Origin: an uncultured Chromatiaceae bacterium
GTDB taxonomy: Bacteria; Pseudomonadota; Gammaproteobacteria; DRLM01
Length of the DNA: 32,384 bases
Direction: 5' to 3'
NCBI GenBank assembly: GCA_945787555.1
Contig: CALZJG010000047.1
Coordinates: 1 to 32,384, forward strand
Part shown: positions 1 through 8,017 of the stretch, piece by piece
How positions within the stretch are numbered: the first letter of the stretch is position 1
How the letters are laid out: each line of letters opens with the position of its first letter
Made by a program: the position numbers and the translations under genes
The notes under the pieces: generated by a model
What the model saw: only the letters and a program-made list of their open reading frames with translations
The model's database searches: none
Told to the model about the DNA's origin: nothing

Positions 1-2
1 CA

Positions 3-500
3 CATAGCGAGTATGACGCCGCCCGCAACGTCATCAGCGCGCTGCTCACCGAGTCTCCTGACAACATCCCTTACCTCATCACCCAGGCTCGGATAGAGAG
101 TGCGGCGGGCAACGCCCAGACGGCTTTGCGTATATATGCCAATGCGCTCAAGCTCTATCCGCGCAGTTATCCGCTTACTTTGCTGTACGCTACGGCGCTG
201 GTGAATGACGCGCAACCGCAAGCCGCGCGACAGCTTTTACAGGAGTATCTACGCTACCGCGATCCTCGGCCGCTGCTTTACAAAGTACTGGCACAAGCCG
301 ACAACGCCGCGGGCTTTCCCATCGAATCGCAACAAGCCTTAGCAGAATACGCCTACCTCAACGGCCGAACTCACACCGCCATCGAGCACCTCAACCGCGC
401 CTTGGCCATGACCCGCAAGGATGACTTCTATCGCGCCTCACGCATCGAGGCCCGCCTCAAGGATCTGCAACGCGAAGCGGCCCAGGAGACGAAACTCTAA
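3..500 (+). CDS. bepA: BepA/YfgC-like periplasmic M48 metalloprotease-chaperone, C-terminal part
   Basis: The gene is cut by the left window edge; the open frame runs from the first complete codon to a TAA at 498-500, about 165 residues. What is visible is a helical TPR-type region, with repeated helix pairs (AAR.VISALL, TALRIYANAL, AARQLLQEYL, AIEHLNRALA), ending in a DFYRASRIEARLKDLQ tail typical of the C-terminus of BepA (YfgC). In that family the N-terminal M48 zinc protease domain (HEXXH), here outside the window, degrades or helps fold outer-membrane proteins such as LptD together with the BAM machinery, and the TPR part binds the partner. The call rests on the C-terminal half only, so protease activity cannot be checked here. 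Another TPR protein is possible but less likely. No gene follows on this strand for 160 bp. Confidence 0.78.
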   Translation, partial: HSEYDAARNVISALLTESPDNIPYLITQARIESAAGNAQTALRIYANALKLYPRSYPLTLLYATALVNDAQPQAARQLLQEYLRYRDPRPLLYKVLAQADNAAGFPIESQQALAEYAYLNGRTHTAIEHLNRALAMTRKDDFYRASRIEARLKDLQREAAQETKL

Positions 501-531
501 GCCGGCATGCTCCCATTTTCCACCGGCCCAC

Positions 532-562
532 GTGCTAGCGTGCTGTCGTGCTACCGTGCCCC
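532..562. repeat. 8-bp imperfect tandem repeat, four units
   Basis: Four head-to-tail copies of an octamer are visible: GTGCTAGC (532-539), GTGCTGTC (540-547), GTGCTACC (548-555) and a shortened GTGCCCC (556-562). It lies in the gap between bepA and the broken phosphatidyltransferase gene. Immediately after it TCACC (564-568) and GGTGA (575-579) form a small inverted repeat without a T-run. No function can be assigned; slippage expansion is the simplest origin. Confidence 0.6.
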
Positions 563-659
563 TTCACCTTTTAGGGTGACCTGAGCCAACGATCAAAACC
601 CAACCATGAATTGATCAGTATGACGCGCCACTTCCTCCCCGCCACGCTACGATTCTAGT

Positions 660-1279
660 ATGGCCAATCTGATTACACTCGCGCGCTTCCTGATGGTATT
701 TGTACTCGTAGGGATGATGTATTTCGCGTCACCCACCTGGCAGCTCTCAAAGTCCCGCTCTTGATTCTCATCATCATTCTCGATGGCGTGGACGGTTTTA
801 TTGCCCGCAAACGCGGCGAGATCTCGGTGTTTAGTTCGGTATTCGACATCGCCGTAGACCGGGTGGTCGAGAATGTGCTGTGGATCGTGCTTGCCGATTT
901 GGACATGGTGCCGGTATGGGTGGCGATCGTCTTCATTGCCCGCAGCCTGCTCGTGGACTCCCTCCGCGGGCAAGGCATCGGGCGCGGCGAGACGCCTTTC
1001 GGCATGCTGCAATCACCGCTGGGACGTTTTTTAGTCGCGGGACGATTCATGCGTGGCTTCTATGGCGCCATCAAGGCCATCACCTTCGCCTGGCTGTTGC
1101 TCTTACAGCCGATGCCGACTTTAGCGCCACAAGGGTGGAGCGAGGCCTCATCATGGCTGGGCGTGGTCAGCGCCGTACTGAGTCACCTCTCGGTCATCAC
1201 CTGCCTAGTACGCGCCGTACCGGTATTGATAGAATTCGCACTCTCCGAACCCACGACGCGGGCGCAGAGCAAGCAATGA
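660..1279 (+). pseudogene. CDP-alcohol phosphatidyltransferase (PgsA-like), frameshifted
   Basis: Family members move a phosphatidyl group from a CDP-lipid to an alcohol in the inner membrane. The natural N-terminus starts at ATG 660 (MANLITLARF...) and runs into a TGA at 762-764. The rest, including the signature DG-xx-AR at 794-811 and two downstream Asp residues, continues in the -1 frame from about position 740 to the TGA at 1277-1279. Joining the frames near 735-750 gives a continuous membrane protein of about 206 residues, so one base has probably been lost there. The Gly of the signature (DGxxAR-x8-G-x3-D-x3-D) is Ser, codon AGT at 833-835. No good ribosome binding site precedes ATG 660. 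The end overlaps the next gene by ATGA, so the two were an operon. It could be a sequencing error, but the changed signature residue and the broken neighbour favour real decay. Confidence 0.75.
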
Positions 1280-1959
1280 AATGCGTATTCGTGGATGTAG
1301 ACGGCACCCTACTCTCGGGATCCAGCTCGGAGCGCGTCTTCATCGCCCACCTGGCGCGACGCGGCATGTTGGGACCACGCCAGCTTAGTTCCGCCCTAGG
1401 CTATTTCGTGCGGTATTAGCCGCGATACCAGCGTCACGTGGCCAAGAAAAACAAAGCCTATCTCGATGGTTTGGATGTCGATGTCGTACGCAACGTAGCC
1501 GCAGACTTTGTACGCACCATGTTACGACCACGCTTGCGTCCCCCCATGCTGGCACGGCTAGCGTCCCACCGCCAACAGGGCCAGGTGATCACACTCCTCA
1601 CCGGCACCCCCGATTTCATTGCGGAACCGCTTGCACGCCTGGTTGGCGCTGAGGCCAGCAGCGCCACGCTGTGCGCCACGCAGGAAGGACACTTTTCCGC
1701 CGCGCCTCCCCTCGCTCATCCTTTCGGCGTCGATAAACTCGTCGCGGCAAACACGTTGTGCGCACAACTCGGTTGTGATCTGCAATACAGCGTGGCCTAT
1801 GCCGACTCCTACCACGACGCCGCTTTGCTAGAGGTGGTCAGTCATGCCGTAGCGGTACATCCCGATGCGGCCTTGGAGGCCCGGGCACGCCAGGCGGGCT
1901 GGGAAATTCTGCGCGGCGGTGCCACTCACAATTGGAGTCCACTGACCCCTCGAAATTGA
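1276..1959 (+). pseudogene. HAD-IB family phosphatase, interrupted by an in-frame TAG
   Basis: This is a SerB-like/PgpC-like HAD hydrolase. It starts at ATG 1276, overlapping the previous stop as ATGA. HAD motif I is visible as FVDVDGTLL near the start, motif II as LLTGTPDF in the middle, a conserved Lys in FGVDKL, and motif IV as YADSYHDAALL. Reading continues in one frame to TGA at 1957-1959 (227 residues plus the stop), but a TAG at 1417-1419 interrupts it after residue 47. The residue at this point in the motif RY-x-PRYQRHV is plausibly Trp, TGG to TAG being one transition. The downstream part could restart at GTG 1438, but that piece lacks the nucleophile Asp and would be inactive. Pairing with a PgsA-like synthase suggests dephosphorylation of a phospholipid intermediate (inference). 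Amber suppression is the alternative to a pseudogene. Confidence 0.78.
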
Positions 1960-1972
1960 TCCGCGCCGCCGC

Positions 1973-2434
1973 TCAGCCTTCGATGTGTTTGACCAACATC
2001 AACATGAATTTCCAGATGTTGATGAGACGCACGTTTTTGCGAAACTTAGGATTGTCGGGGTAGTCAGCAATGATGATCTTCAAACGCTCGATCCATCCAT
2101 ATAATTTGTCGCACAACTGCTCGGTGCTCAGGCCGACGTAGTTCTGAAACTGCGGATACGCCTTTAGCGTCTCACGTTTGAGTCTATTCTTCTGCAGCGA
2201 GCCGAAATCGTAGCCAGATTTGCTTGCCGCTTCATATCCGGCGACTTGCAGGCGTGCGATAAGAGCGTCGATACGCTGCGGATCCGCGCCGCTTTCGAGA
2301 AACAGCGTGATGTGGTTAATGTTGTGCTGAAGTTCGCGCAAGATCGCCCGTTTGTGACCGCGTGACTCTTTCACCAACCCCTGCAGGCCGGTCAACAGGG
2401 TAACGATGTCGGTGATCAGCTTTTTGACGTCCAC
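1973..2434 (-). CDS. Hypothetical helical protein, about 153 aa
   Basis: I do not recognise this family. From GTG 2434 the product begins MDVKKLITDIV and is predicted mostly helical, soluble, without signal peptide or membrane segment, rich in Lys/Arg and Leu/Ile, ending in WKFMLMLVKHIEG. The frame extends upstream to a TTG at 2482, but the GTG fits better because the encoded sequence between them looks like leader and a purine-rich stretch (AGGGAAAGAATAAAGG) precedes the GTG. It lies 139 bp downstream of the TerB-like gene on the same strand, so it could be co-transcribed with it. Its stop is convergent with the HAD pseudogene, 13 bp away. Confidence 0.6.
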   Translation of the reverse strand: MDVKKLITDIVTLLTGLQGLVKESRGHKRAILRELQHNINHITLFLESGADPQRIDALIARLQVAGYEAASKSGYDFGSLQKNRLKRETLKAYPQFQNYVGLSTEQLCDKLYGWIERLKIIIADYPDNPKFRKNVRLINIWKFMLMLVKHIEG

Positions 2435-2573
2435 GCCTTTATTCTTTCCCTGCTGCAGCGTGATAGCGCAGATCGTCCGCAACGCAGAAACGCCGAGCCG
2501 TGCTTACTAATCCATTCGCGGCGTCGCCATACAAAGCCGCTGGCCCAAGACATGACCAAGGTTGATCATGGTT

Positions 2574-3044
2574 CTAGACCAGCCCGAGTTCGGTTTCCAC
2601 TTGATGGCGCGTGCGTATGAAGGCGCTGTGTGAGACATGCAGCAAATCAGCCACCTTGCGCACTAAATGTTCTTCATGACTGTCCTTATGGCCGTCGGCG
2701 TAGACGACTCGCCATAACATTTCAATTACGCGCACTTTTTGTTCAGCACTGAAATGCTTGTCAACCAATTCGGTAAATTGGTAGAGCGACACCGACTGGT
2801 CCGCTTCCTCTTCAGCCAGACTCACCAGCTCTTCGGATTCGTCACGACTCAAGCCGAACTGGCGTTGCACCAATTCCTGCACCGTGCGACGTTCATCCCG
2901 CCCGACATGAAAGTCGGCGCGTGTGGTCTCGATCAGCAGGGCGGCAGTGGCCAGGCGCAGCGCCTGCTCGGACTGGCGCGCGTCGGCGAGACGCACACCC
3001 GGCTGGATACGACTATCAAAAAAATCGCGGATCTTTGCCAGCAC
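2574..3044 (-). CDS. TerB-like (DjlA N-terminal-like) domain protein
   Basis: The 156-residue product is an all-helical TerB-family protein of the COG4103 type. Visible features are the acidic, metal-binding-like stretches (RADFHVGRDERRTVQELVQ, residues about 40-58, and VVYADGHKDSHEEHLVRKVADLL, about 113-135), which repeat the pattern of the two TerB halves: the phrase (Y/R)AD-x-(H/K)-x-x-x-E-x-x. TerB domains are linked to tellurite resistance and membrane stress, but most small stand-alone members are uncharacterised. GTG 3044 is chosen because GGAGTC lies 3-8 bases upstream and the gene begins only 8 bp after the stop of the ankyrin lipoprotein gene, which implies translational linkage and one transcript. 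There is no signal peptide, so it should be cytosolic. Confidence 0.75.
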   Translation of the reverse strand: MLAKIRDFFDSRIQPGVRLADARQSEQALRLATAALLIETTRADFHVGRDERRTVQELVQRQFGLSRDESEELVSLAEEEADQSVSLYQFTELVDKHFSAEQKVRVIEMLWRVVYADGHKDSHEEHLVRKVADLLHVSHSAFIRTRHQVETELGLV

Positions 3045-3052
3045 GCCGACTC

Positions 3053-5002
3053 CTACCTCCCGGCCGCCACGCTCACGCCGCGCAGCTGTTGAACAATAGC
3101 CTCATGACCGGACTTAAGTGCTTCCTCCAAGGCCGTCTGGCCGCTGCGATTGCGTATCGAAGTATCCGCCCCCGCATCCAACAGCACTTGAACCACATTG
3201 GCATGGCCGCCCACGGCGGCGAACATCAACGCAGTCATGCCCGTCCCAGCGGACACATCAAGGGTGCCGGGCAACACATCACCGCCCTCGCGCGCGTCCA
3301 AGTCGGCCTCATGACTAATCAACTCCTGCACCAAGGACAAGCGGCCACTCTTGGCCGCCTCCATGAGCGGCGTGAGCCCGGCGTTGGTCTTAATATTGGG
3401 GGTCGCTTCGTGCTGCAATAACAGCGTCACGAGGGCGGCATGTCCCCGCTCCGCAGCCCAAAACAAGGCGGTCTTACCAGCGAAGCCACGAATATTGGGA
3501 TCTGCGCCGGCTTCCAGCAACGCCCGAGCGGCCGCTTCATGCCCACCCAACGCCGCCTTGATGAGCGGCGTGTTGCGCTCATCGGTCTTCATACCCACCA
3601 AGGCGCTGCCGGTAAAAGCGGGCGTGCTGAGACGTCCCTCGTCCGCTTGCACCTTTTTCGCCAGCAACAGCGCGACGATGTCTGCATGCCCCTGCTCGGC
3701 CGCCACCCCCAAGGGCGTATCGTCGTGAGGATTCGGCTTGCTGGGATCAGCGCCATTTTCCAACAAATAGGCAACAACGTCTTGCTGCCCCAGCCGCGAA
3801 GCCAAGATCAAAGCGGTATCGCCCATCGAAGCGGCTTGCGCCAAGGCTTGTTTTTCGGTGGACATTTTAGCGCCGGTCCAAGTCCAGGCGCGAAAGCCAT
3901 TCGGCACCACGTTGATATCCGCGCCCCGTTCCACCAAGGCGCGCACCGCGTCCACGTTACCACCGTAGGCGGCGGCCAACAGCGGCGTCACGCCGGCGCG
4001 CGTGGCGGCATTGGGATCGGCCCCCCCATTGAGCGACTCGCTGACTTTTTGCGCATCACCGTCAGTGGCGGCGGCGATCAAAGCATCATCCAAACCCAAG
4101 CCGGCGTAAGTCAGCACTTGCTTGGCGCCGCGCTGGGTGAGCAGCGCGGCGACGTCGACATGGCCGGCATTAGTGGCAATGCTCAACGCCGATTCGCCGC
4201 GCGCGTTGCGTATATCGGGATCGGCTTTGTTGTCCAATAGCGCGGCGGCGATCTGTACCCAATCGCGCGCCGATACCGTGGCCGACAATCCGCGCTTGGC
4301 GGCGTACATAAGCGGCGTGTAGCCGGCCTCACCGCTGGCCGGTGAGCGCTGCGTCTGCAGATCGGCCTTGGCGCCAGCCTCGAGCAACAAGCGCACCGCG
4401 TCGAAGTGACCGTAGCGTACAGCATCGAACAAAGCAGTCTCGCCTTGCGCATCATGCGCATTCGCATCCGCGCCCTGTTGGATTAAGAGTTGGATCATTT
4501 TCGCGTCGCCGCGGATGGCGGCGGCCATCAATGCCGTGCGGCCCTCTCGGTTACTAAGTTGGGGGTCGGCGCCGGCCTCGATCAACGTTTGCAGGATATC
4601 GGCATGCCCACCGGCGGCGGCGGCGATCAGCGCGGTGTTGCCCAGATCATCACGCACATCAACCGGCAATTCGCGTTCCAAATGAAATTTCACGGCTTGC
4701 GCTTGCCCGAAGCGGGCGGCGCGCACGAAGGTGGACACCGCATCCGGATCGACACTTTGCGTGCCTGGCATGCCAGTCGTGGCGGCGGGGGTGGGTGCTA
4801 CGGCGACCGCCGCTGTCAGCGGTGCCTCTTGCGGCGCGGACGGCGCAGTGGCGGCGACTTGTTCTCCGCCCTTGCCGGCGCAAGCGCCAAGCATGATTGC
4901 CAACCCGATACTGGCCAGTGATCCGAAGATCGGCGCCGGTCGACCGCAGGCCGACCCCAGCCGTCGCCCGCCCATGTACTTGTGCAATGCCCGCAACGTC
5001 AT
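3053..5002 (-). CDS. Ankyrin-repeat lipoprotein, 15 repeats
   Basis: The 649-residue product starts with a long basic n-region, a hydrophobic segment (residues 26-38) and a lipobox LGAC with Cys41, so it should be exported and lipidated. A Pro/Ala/Thr-rich linker (about 42-85) follows. From about residue 88 to the end I count some 15 ankyrin repeats of the form G-x-TAL-x-AA-x-x-GH-x-x-(V/I)-x-x-LL-x-x-GADP. Repeats 5 and 8-9 and the one before TGMTALM carry insertions of about 10-25 residues. ATG 5002 is preceded by GGGGGGAG at good spacing. Ankyrin repeats bind proteins; the partner is unknown and there is no catalytic domain. The gene is followed at 8 bp by the TerB-like gene. Next to an outer-membrane quality-control gene and bacterial envelope genes, an envelope scaffold role is possible (inference). 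Confidence 0.85.
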   Translation of the reverse strand: MTLRALHKYMGGRRLGSACGRPAPIFGSLASIGLAIMLGACAGKGGEQVAATAPSAPQEAPLTAAVAVAPTPAATTGMPGTQSVDPDAVSTFVRAARFGQAQAVKFHLERELPVDVRDDLGNTALIAAAAGGHADILQTLIEAGADPQLSNREGRTALMAAAIRGDAKMIQLLIQQGADANAHDAQGETALFDAVRYGHFDAVRLLLEAGAKADLQTQRSPASGEAGYTPLMYAAKRGLSATVSARDWVQIAAALLDNKADPDIRNARGESALSIATNAGHVDVAALLTQRGAKQVLTYAGLGLDDALIAAATDGDAQKVSESLNGGADPNAATRAGVTPLLAAAYGGNVDAVRALVERGADINVVPNGFRAWTWTGAKMSTEKQALAQAASMGDTALILASRLGQQDVVAYLLENGADPSKPNPHDDTPLGVAAEQGHADIVALLLAKKVQADEGRLSTPAFTGSALVGMKTDERNTPLIKAALGGHEAAARALLEAGADPNIRGFAGKTALFWAAERGHAALVTLLLQHEATPNIKTNAGLTPLMEAAKSGRLSLVQELISHEADLDAREGGDVLPGTLDVSAGTGMTALMFAAVGGHANVVQVLLDAGADTSIRNRSGQTALEEALKSGHEAIVQQLRGVSVAAGR

Positions 5003-5092
5003 GACTCCCCCCTTGCTGTCCCCGACAGACTAGCCGCACACGCCCTCCCCGGTCTTCTTAACGGCACCGGCGGCATGGCGCACACAAGCCTC

Positions 5093-5101
5093 ACTATAAC
5101 A
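5093..5101 (-). promoter_or_regulatory. Candidate extended -10 promoter for the ankyrin/TerB operon
   Basis: On the minus strand TGTTATAGT reads as an extended -10 element (TGn followed by TATAGT, five of six matches to TATAAT), about 90 bp upstream of the ankyrin gene start. No good -35 is visible 17 bases further upstream, which extended -10 promoters can tolerate. A run of eight T on the minus strand lies just upstream (5111-5118), after dnaQ, without a convincing hairpin. Confidence 0.35.
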
Positions 5102-5135
5102 GCAGGCTAGAAAAAAAGGGAAACCTCACGTAGAG

Positions 5136-5861
5136 CTAGGATTCAGGAGACTCAGGCAAATGTTTCCATACACAATGACCTGCGCTTTTCTTATCCAGGA
5201 GGCCGAGATAACGCTCATGCTCGGCGGCCTCCTGGTCATTGACCACCAGTACCTTGAGTCGCGGTCGATCGGCGGCGAGACGGCGTATCGATTCCGCCGC
5301 CCCGGGCTCACTGCCCGGCGCGCCTTCCAATGACAAGGCGCTCTGACCACCGGTCATGGCCAGGTACACATCGGCGAGGATTTCCGCATCGAGCAAAGCG
5401 CCGTGCAATTCGCGCTGAGAATTATCGATGTCGTAACGCTTACACAATGCGTCCAAGCTGTTGCGCTGGCCGGGACGCTTCTGGCGTGCAAAAGCCAGCG
5501 TGTCCAAGACCGTGCAGTAATCATCCAAACAGCCGCGCCCACTACCGAGCAGCTTGAATTCGTGATTGATGAAGCCAACGTCAAAAGGCGCGTTATGAAT
5601 GATGAGTTCGGCGCCCTTGATGAAAGCTAAGAATTCGTCCACCACAGTGTCGAAGCGCGGTTTGTCGGCGAGAAACTCGTTGGTGATGCCGTGCACTTCG
5701 ATGGCGCCGGGGTCGATGTCGCGATCCGGCTGCAAATATTGATGAAAGTGTTTGCGGGTTGGACGCCTATTGAGTAATTCCACGCAACCTATTTCAATGA
5801 TGCGATGCCCGTCCCTGGGCTCGAGGCCGGTGGTTTCTGTATCGAGGACGATTTGACGCAT
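5136..5861 (-). CDS. dnaQ: DNA polymerase III epsilon subunit (3'-5' proofreading exonuclease)
   Basis: The 241-residue protein has all DEDDh exonuclease residues: Asp7 and Glu9 (LDTETTGL), Asp94 (NAPFDVGF), His153 and Asp158 (HGALLDAE). It removes misincorporated nucleotides as part of the replicase core with alpha and theta. After the nuclease domain comes a linker with QSALSL (residues 173-178), which resembles the beta-clamp-binding motif found at the same place in E. coli epsilon (inference). The C-terminal segment, about residues 195-241, corresponds to the alpha-binding tail. Length matches E. coli (243). ATG 5861 sits 3 bases after the rnhA stop, with GGGAG inside the end of rnhA as its ribosome binding site, so the two are translated together. 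The rnhA-dnaQ neighbourhood is conserved, though genes are divergent in E. coli and collinear here. Confidence 0.95.
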   Translation of the reverse strand: MRQIVLDTETTGLEPRDGHRIIEIGCVELLNRRPTRKHFHQYLQPDRDIDPGAIEVHGITNEFLADKPRFDTVVDEFLAFIKGAELIIHNAPFDVGFINHEFKLLGSGRGCLDDYCTVLDTLAFARQKRPGQRNSLDALCKRYDIDNSQRELHGALLDAEILADVYLAMTGGQSALSLEGAPGSEPGAAESIRRLAADRPRLKVLVVNDQEAAEHERYLGLLDKKSAGHCVWKHLPESPES

Positions 5862-5864
5862 GCT

Positions 5865-6335
5865 TTACTCTCCCAGCGGCGCAGGCGATCCTGTCGCCGC
5901 CGCCAATTCATCGATCCCCTTGTTGGCGAGCACATCAGCGCGCTCGTTTTCGGGGTGGCCGGTATGACCGCGCACCCAGTGCCACTGCACCTCATGATGT
6001 GCCGCGGCCGCCTCCAGGCGTTGCCACAGATCGGCGTTCTTCACCGGCTTGCGGTCGGCAGTCTTCCACTGCTTTCGTTTCCAGTTGGGCAGCCATTCCG
6101 TGATACCGCGTTTGACGTACTGCGAATCGGTGGTCAGCGCCACCACGCAATGACGCTTGAGGCTTTCCAAACCCATGATCGCCGCCATCAACTCCATGCG
6201 GTTATTGGTCGTGTGTGCCTCACCGCCATATAGTGTTTTTTCCTTGCCTTGGTAACGCAACACCACCCCCCAGCCGCCTGGGCCGGGATTGCCACGACAA
6301 GCGCCGTCGGTAAAAATCTCCACCACTTCAATCAC
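5865..6335 (-). CDS. rnhA: Ribonuclease HI
   Basis: RNase HI cuts the RNA strand of RNA-DNA hybrids, removing R-loops and primer remnants in the cytosol. The protein is 156 residues with every catalytic residue at the E. coli numbering: Asp10 ([16 protein letters not shown]), Glu48 (NNRMELMAA), Asp70 (TTDSQYV), His124 ([13 protein letters not shown]) and Asp134. The GTG at 6335 overlaps the end of the yafS-like gene by 8 bp but has its GAGGA almost touching the start codon. A second GTG at 6326 has GAGGAG at 8-base spacing and may be the true start, giving 153 residues and a 1-bp gap. The gene sits between the methyltransferase gene and dnaQ in one transcription unit. Confidence 0.95.
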   Translation of the reverse strand: MIEVVEIFTDGACRGNPGPGGWGVVLRYQGKEKTLYGGEAHTTNNRMELMAAIMGLESLKRHCVVALTTDSQYVKRGITEWLPNWKRKQWKTADRKPVKNADLWQRLEAAAAHHEVQWHWVRGHTGHPENERADVLANKGIDELAAATGSPAPLGE

Positions 6336-7098
6336 TCCTCATGCGACCGCTGCTCGGCTCGGCTACGTCACTGACCCGGGGTCGACGCAGGCGCCAGCGC
6401 ATTTTGATCGGCGTCAACGTCGCCACGCGTTTCTTCGCGACGATGACGTTGGCCCCGGCCAATACCGGCCACCAGCGCGCGCCGGCCTTTTCCATGAACT
6501 GCAACCGCCGCATCACGCCCTCGTGCCGCCACGGCGGACGAAAAAACACATGATGGACATCCACAACATCGAAGCCCAACAATCCCACCCAATCCTCGAG
6601 ACGATTGAACCCGAGAAACTTGCCGCACCACGGCGTACGCCCCTTGCGGCGACGCAACAGCCGTGCCACTCCCCATAGACTCCAGGGATTGAACGCCACG
6701 ATCACCACATGCCCCTCGGGCACCAACATGCGGTCCACCTCACGCAATACTTGGTGAGGATCGGATTCGAATTCCAAGGTGTGATGCAACAGCACCACAT
6801 CGACGCTATCAGAGCGCACCGGCACGGCATCGAGTTCAGCGTAGAGATCGGGCCGCTGCTCTATCGTCAAGGCAGAGTTATCTATGACCACACGATGGCG
6901 GATACGGCTCTCGGCCAGAAGATCCTCCCCCGTCAGTTGGCCCAGTTGCAGCAAGTAATAGCCAAACAAGTCTTGCAACGCGGCGCCGATGGCGCGATTT
7001 TCATTTTCCAACAAGGTCGCGCCCAACACGCTCTTGTACCAAAGACGCAGCGCGCGCCGCACCGGTTCCACCTGGCTTTGTCGGCAGTCGGAATCCAT
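6328..7098 (-). CDS. yafS: YafS-type class I SAM-dependent methyltransferase
   Basis: The 256-residue protein matches the YafS-type methyltransferase that lies beside gloB and rnhA in E. coli and relatives. The class I fold is visible in its middle: an acidic motif near residues 88-90 (YAELDAVPV), the motif IV-like segment [15 protein letters not shown] and the post-motif [21 protein letters not shown]. The usual glycine-rich SAM loop (GxGxG) is not obvious in the N-terminal part, as is usual in this subfamily. The last about 40 residues are basic and look disordered. The substrate is not known. The gene starts at ATG 7098 and is divergent from gloB, with 96 bp between the starts; it is first in the yafS-rnhA-dnaQ unit. 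Confidence 0.8.
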   Translation of the reverse strand: MDSDCRQSQVEPVRRALRLWYKSVLGATLLENENRAIGAALQDLFGYYLLQLGQLTGEDLLAESRIRHRVVIDNSALTIEQRPDLYAELDAVPVRSDSVDVVLLHHTLEFESDPHQVLREVDRMLVPEGHVVIVAFNPWSLWGVARLLRRRKGRTPWCGKFLGFNRLEDWVGLLGFDVVDVHHVFFRPPWRHEGVMRRLQFMEKAGARWWPVLAGANVIVAKKRVATLTPIKMRWRLRRPRVSDVAEPSSGRMRSD

Positions 7099-7194
7099 CG
7101 CTCCCTCGCATCGTTAAGCGAAACAGCATACCTGGCGCCGACGACTCAGGCCACCGCATTTGACGCCGCCGCCCCGGGCTGCCAGCATGTCGCC

Positions 7195-7965
7195 ATGTTG
7201 AGCGTGAGACCTATCCCCGCCTTTCGCGACAATTACATCTGGCTGGCCGGTAACGGCCGACTTGCGATCGTCGTCGATCCTGGCGACGCGGACCCGGTCT
7301 TGGAAACACTCGCCCGCGACCACCTCGAGCTGGTCGCCGTGCTCATCACTCACCATCACAGCGACCATGTCGGCGGCATTGCGAAATTATTGTCTCACTA
7401 TCCGGTGCCGGTATACGGGCCGGCCGCAGAAGCCATCCCCCATCTCTCCCATCCGCTGCATGAAGCAGACACAGTACGGCTAGGTGCCGCCTGGCCCATA
7501 TTCACCGTGTTGGAGGTGCCGGGTCATACCGCCGGCCACATTGCCTACCACGGCGGTGGCGCACTGTTCTGCGGCGACACCCTGTTCGGCGGCGGCTGTG
7601 GGCGGCTGTTCGAAGGCACAGCAGCGCAAATGCACGCCTCGCTGACCAAGTTGGCCGGCCTGCCCGACGACACCCTCGTCTATTGCGCTCACGAGTACAC
7701 CCGTGGCAATCTCCGCTTTGCCCTCGCTGTGGAACCGGGCAACCCCGACCTGCAGGCCCGCCTGCGGGAAGTAGAACAACAAGCGCACGCCGGGCAGCCC
7801 ACTGTGCCTTCCCGGCTGGGGACGGAAAAACTCACCAATCCCTTCCTGCGTTGCCAGATACCCGCGGTCATCGCCGCGGCTCAGCGCCACACCGGCACGT
7901 CCCTGAATGCAGGGGCCGCCGTGTTCGGCGCAATACGCTACTGGAAAGATACCTGGAGCGGCTAA
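7195..7965 (+). CDS. gloB: Hydroxyacylglutathione hydrolase (glyoxalase II)
   Basis: The enzyme hydrolyses S-D-lactoylglutathione to D-lactate and glutathione, the second step of methylglyoxal detoxification, in the cytosol. The 256-residue protein carries the complete binuclear metal site of the metallo-beta-lactamase fold: THHHSDH at 52-58 (His53, His55, Asp57, His58), His111 in PGHTAGH, Asp128 in CGDTLF and His166 in CAHEYT. The C-terminal helical substrate-binding domain includes the PSRLGTEKLTNPFLR stretch. ATG 7195 is chosen because it gives the family start (MLSVRPIPAFRDNYIW); the frame is open well upstream but that part only mirrors the divergent yafS-like gene. No strong ribosome binding site is seen. 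Confidence 0.95.
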   Translation: MLSVRPIPAFRDNYIWLAGNGRLAIVVDPGDADPVLETLARDHLELVAVLITHHHSDHVGGIAKLLSHYPVPVYGPAAEAIPHLSHPLHEADTVRLGAAWPIFTVLEVPGHTAGHIAYHGGGALFCGDTLFGGGCGRLFEGTAAQMHASLTKLAGLPDDTLVYCAHEYTRGNLRFALAVEPGNPDLQARLREVEQQAHAGQPTVPSRLGTEKLTNPFLRCQIPAVIAAAQRHTGTSLNAGAAVFGAIRYWKDTWSG

Positions 7966-8017
7966 GGGATAGGCTCCCGGCGCCGATCATAGGGCTAAGC
8001 ACCCAGAGAACATACTC

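Noticed and set aside
735-765. Programmed -1 ribosomal frameshift in the phosphatidyltransferase gene
   Set aside because: No X-XXY-YYZ slippery heptamer in the reading frame and no stem-loop placed after it; a lost base plus the other lesions is simpler.
3440-4240. Plus-strand frame across the ankyrin gene
   Set aside because: Antisense shadow of a repetitive coding sequence; repeat periodicity keeps it open.
5111-5118. T-run after dnaQ as an intrinsic terminator
   Set aside because: No convincing hairpin precedes it on the minus strand.
6709-7194. N-terminal extension of gloB in the same frame
   Set aside because: It lies opposite the yafS-like gene and lacks any gloB homology; ATG 7195 gives the family start.
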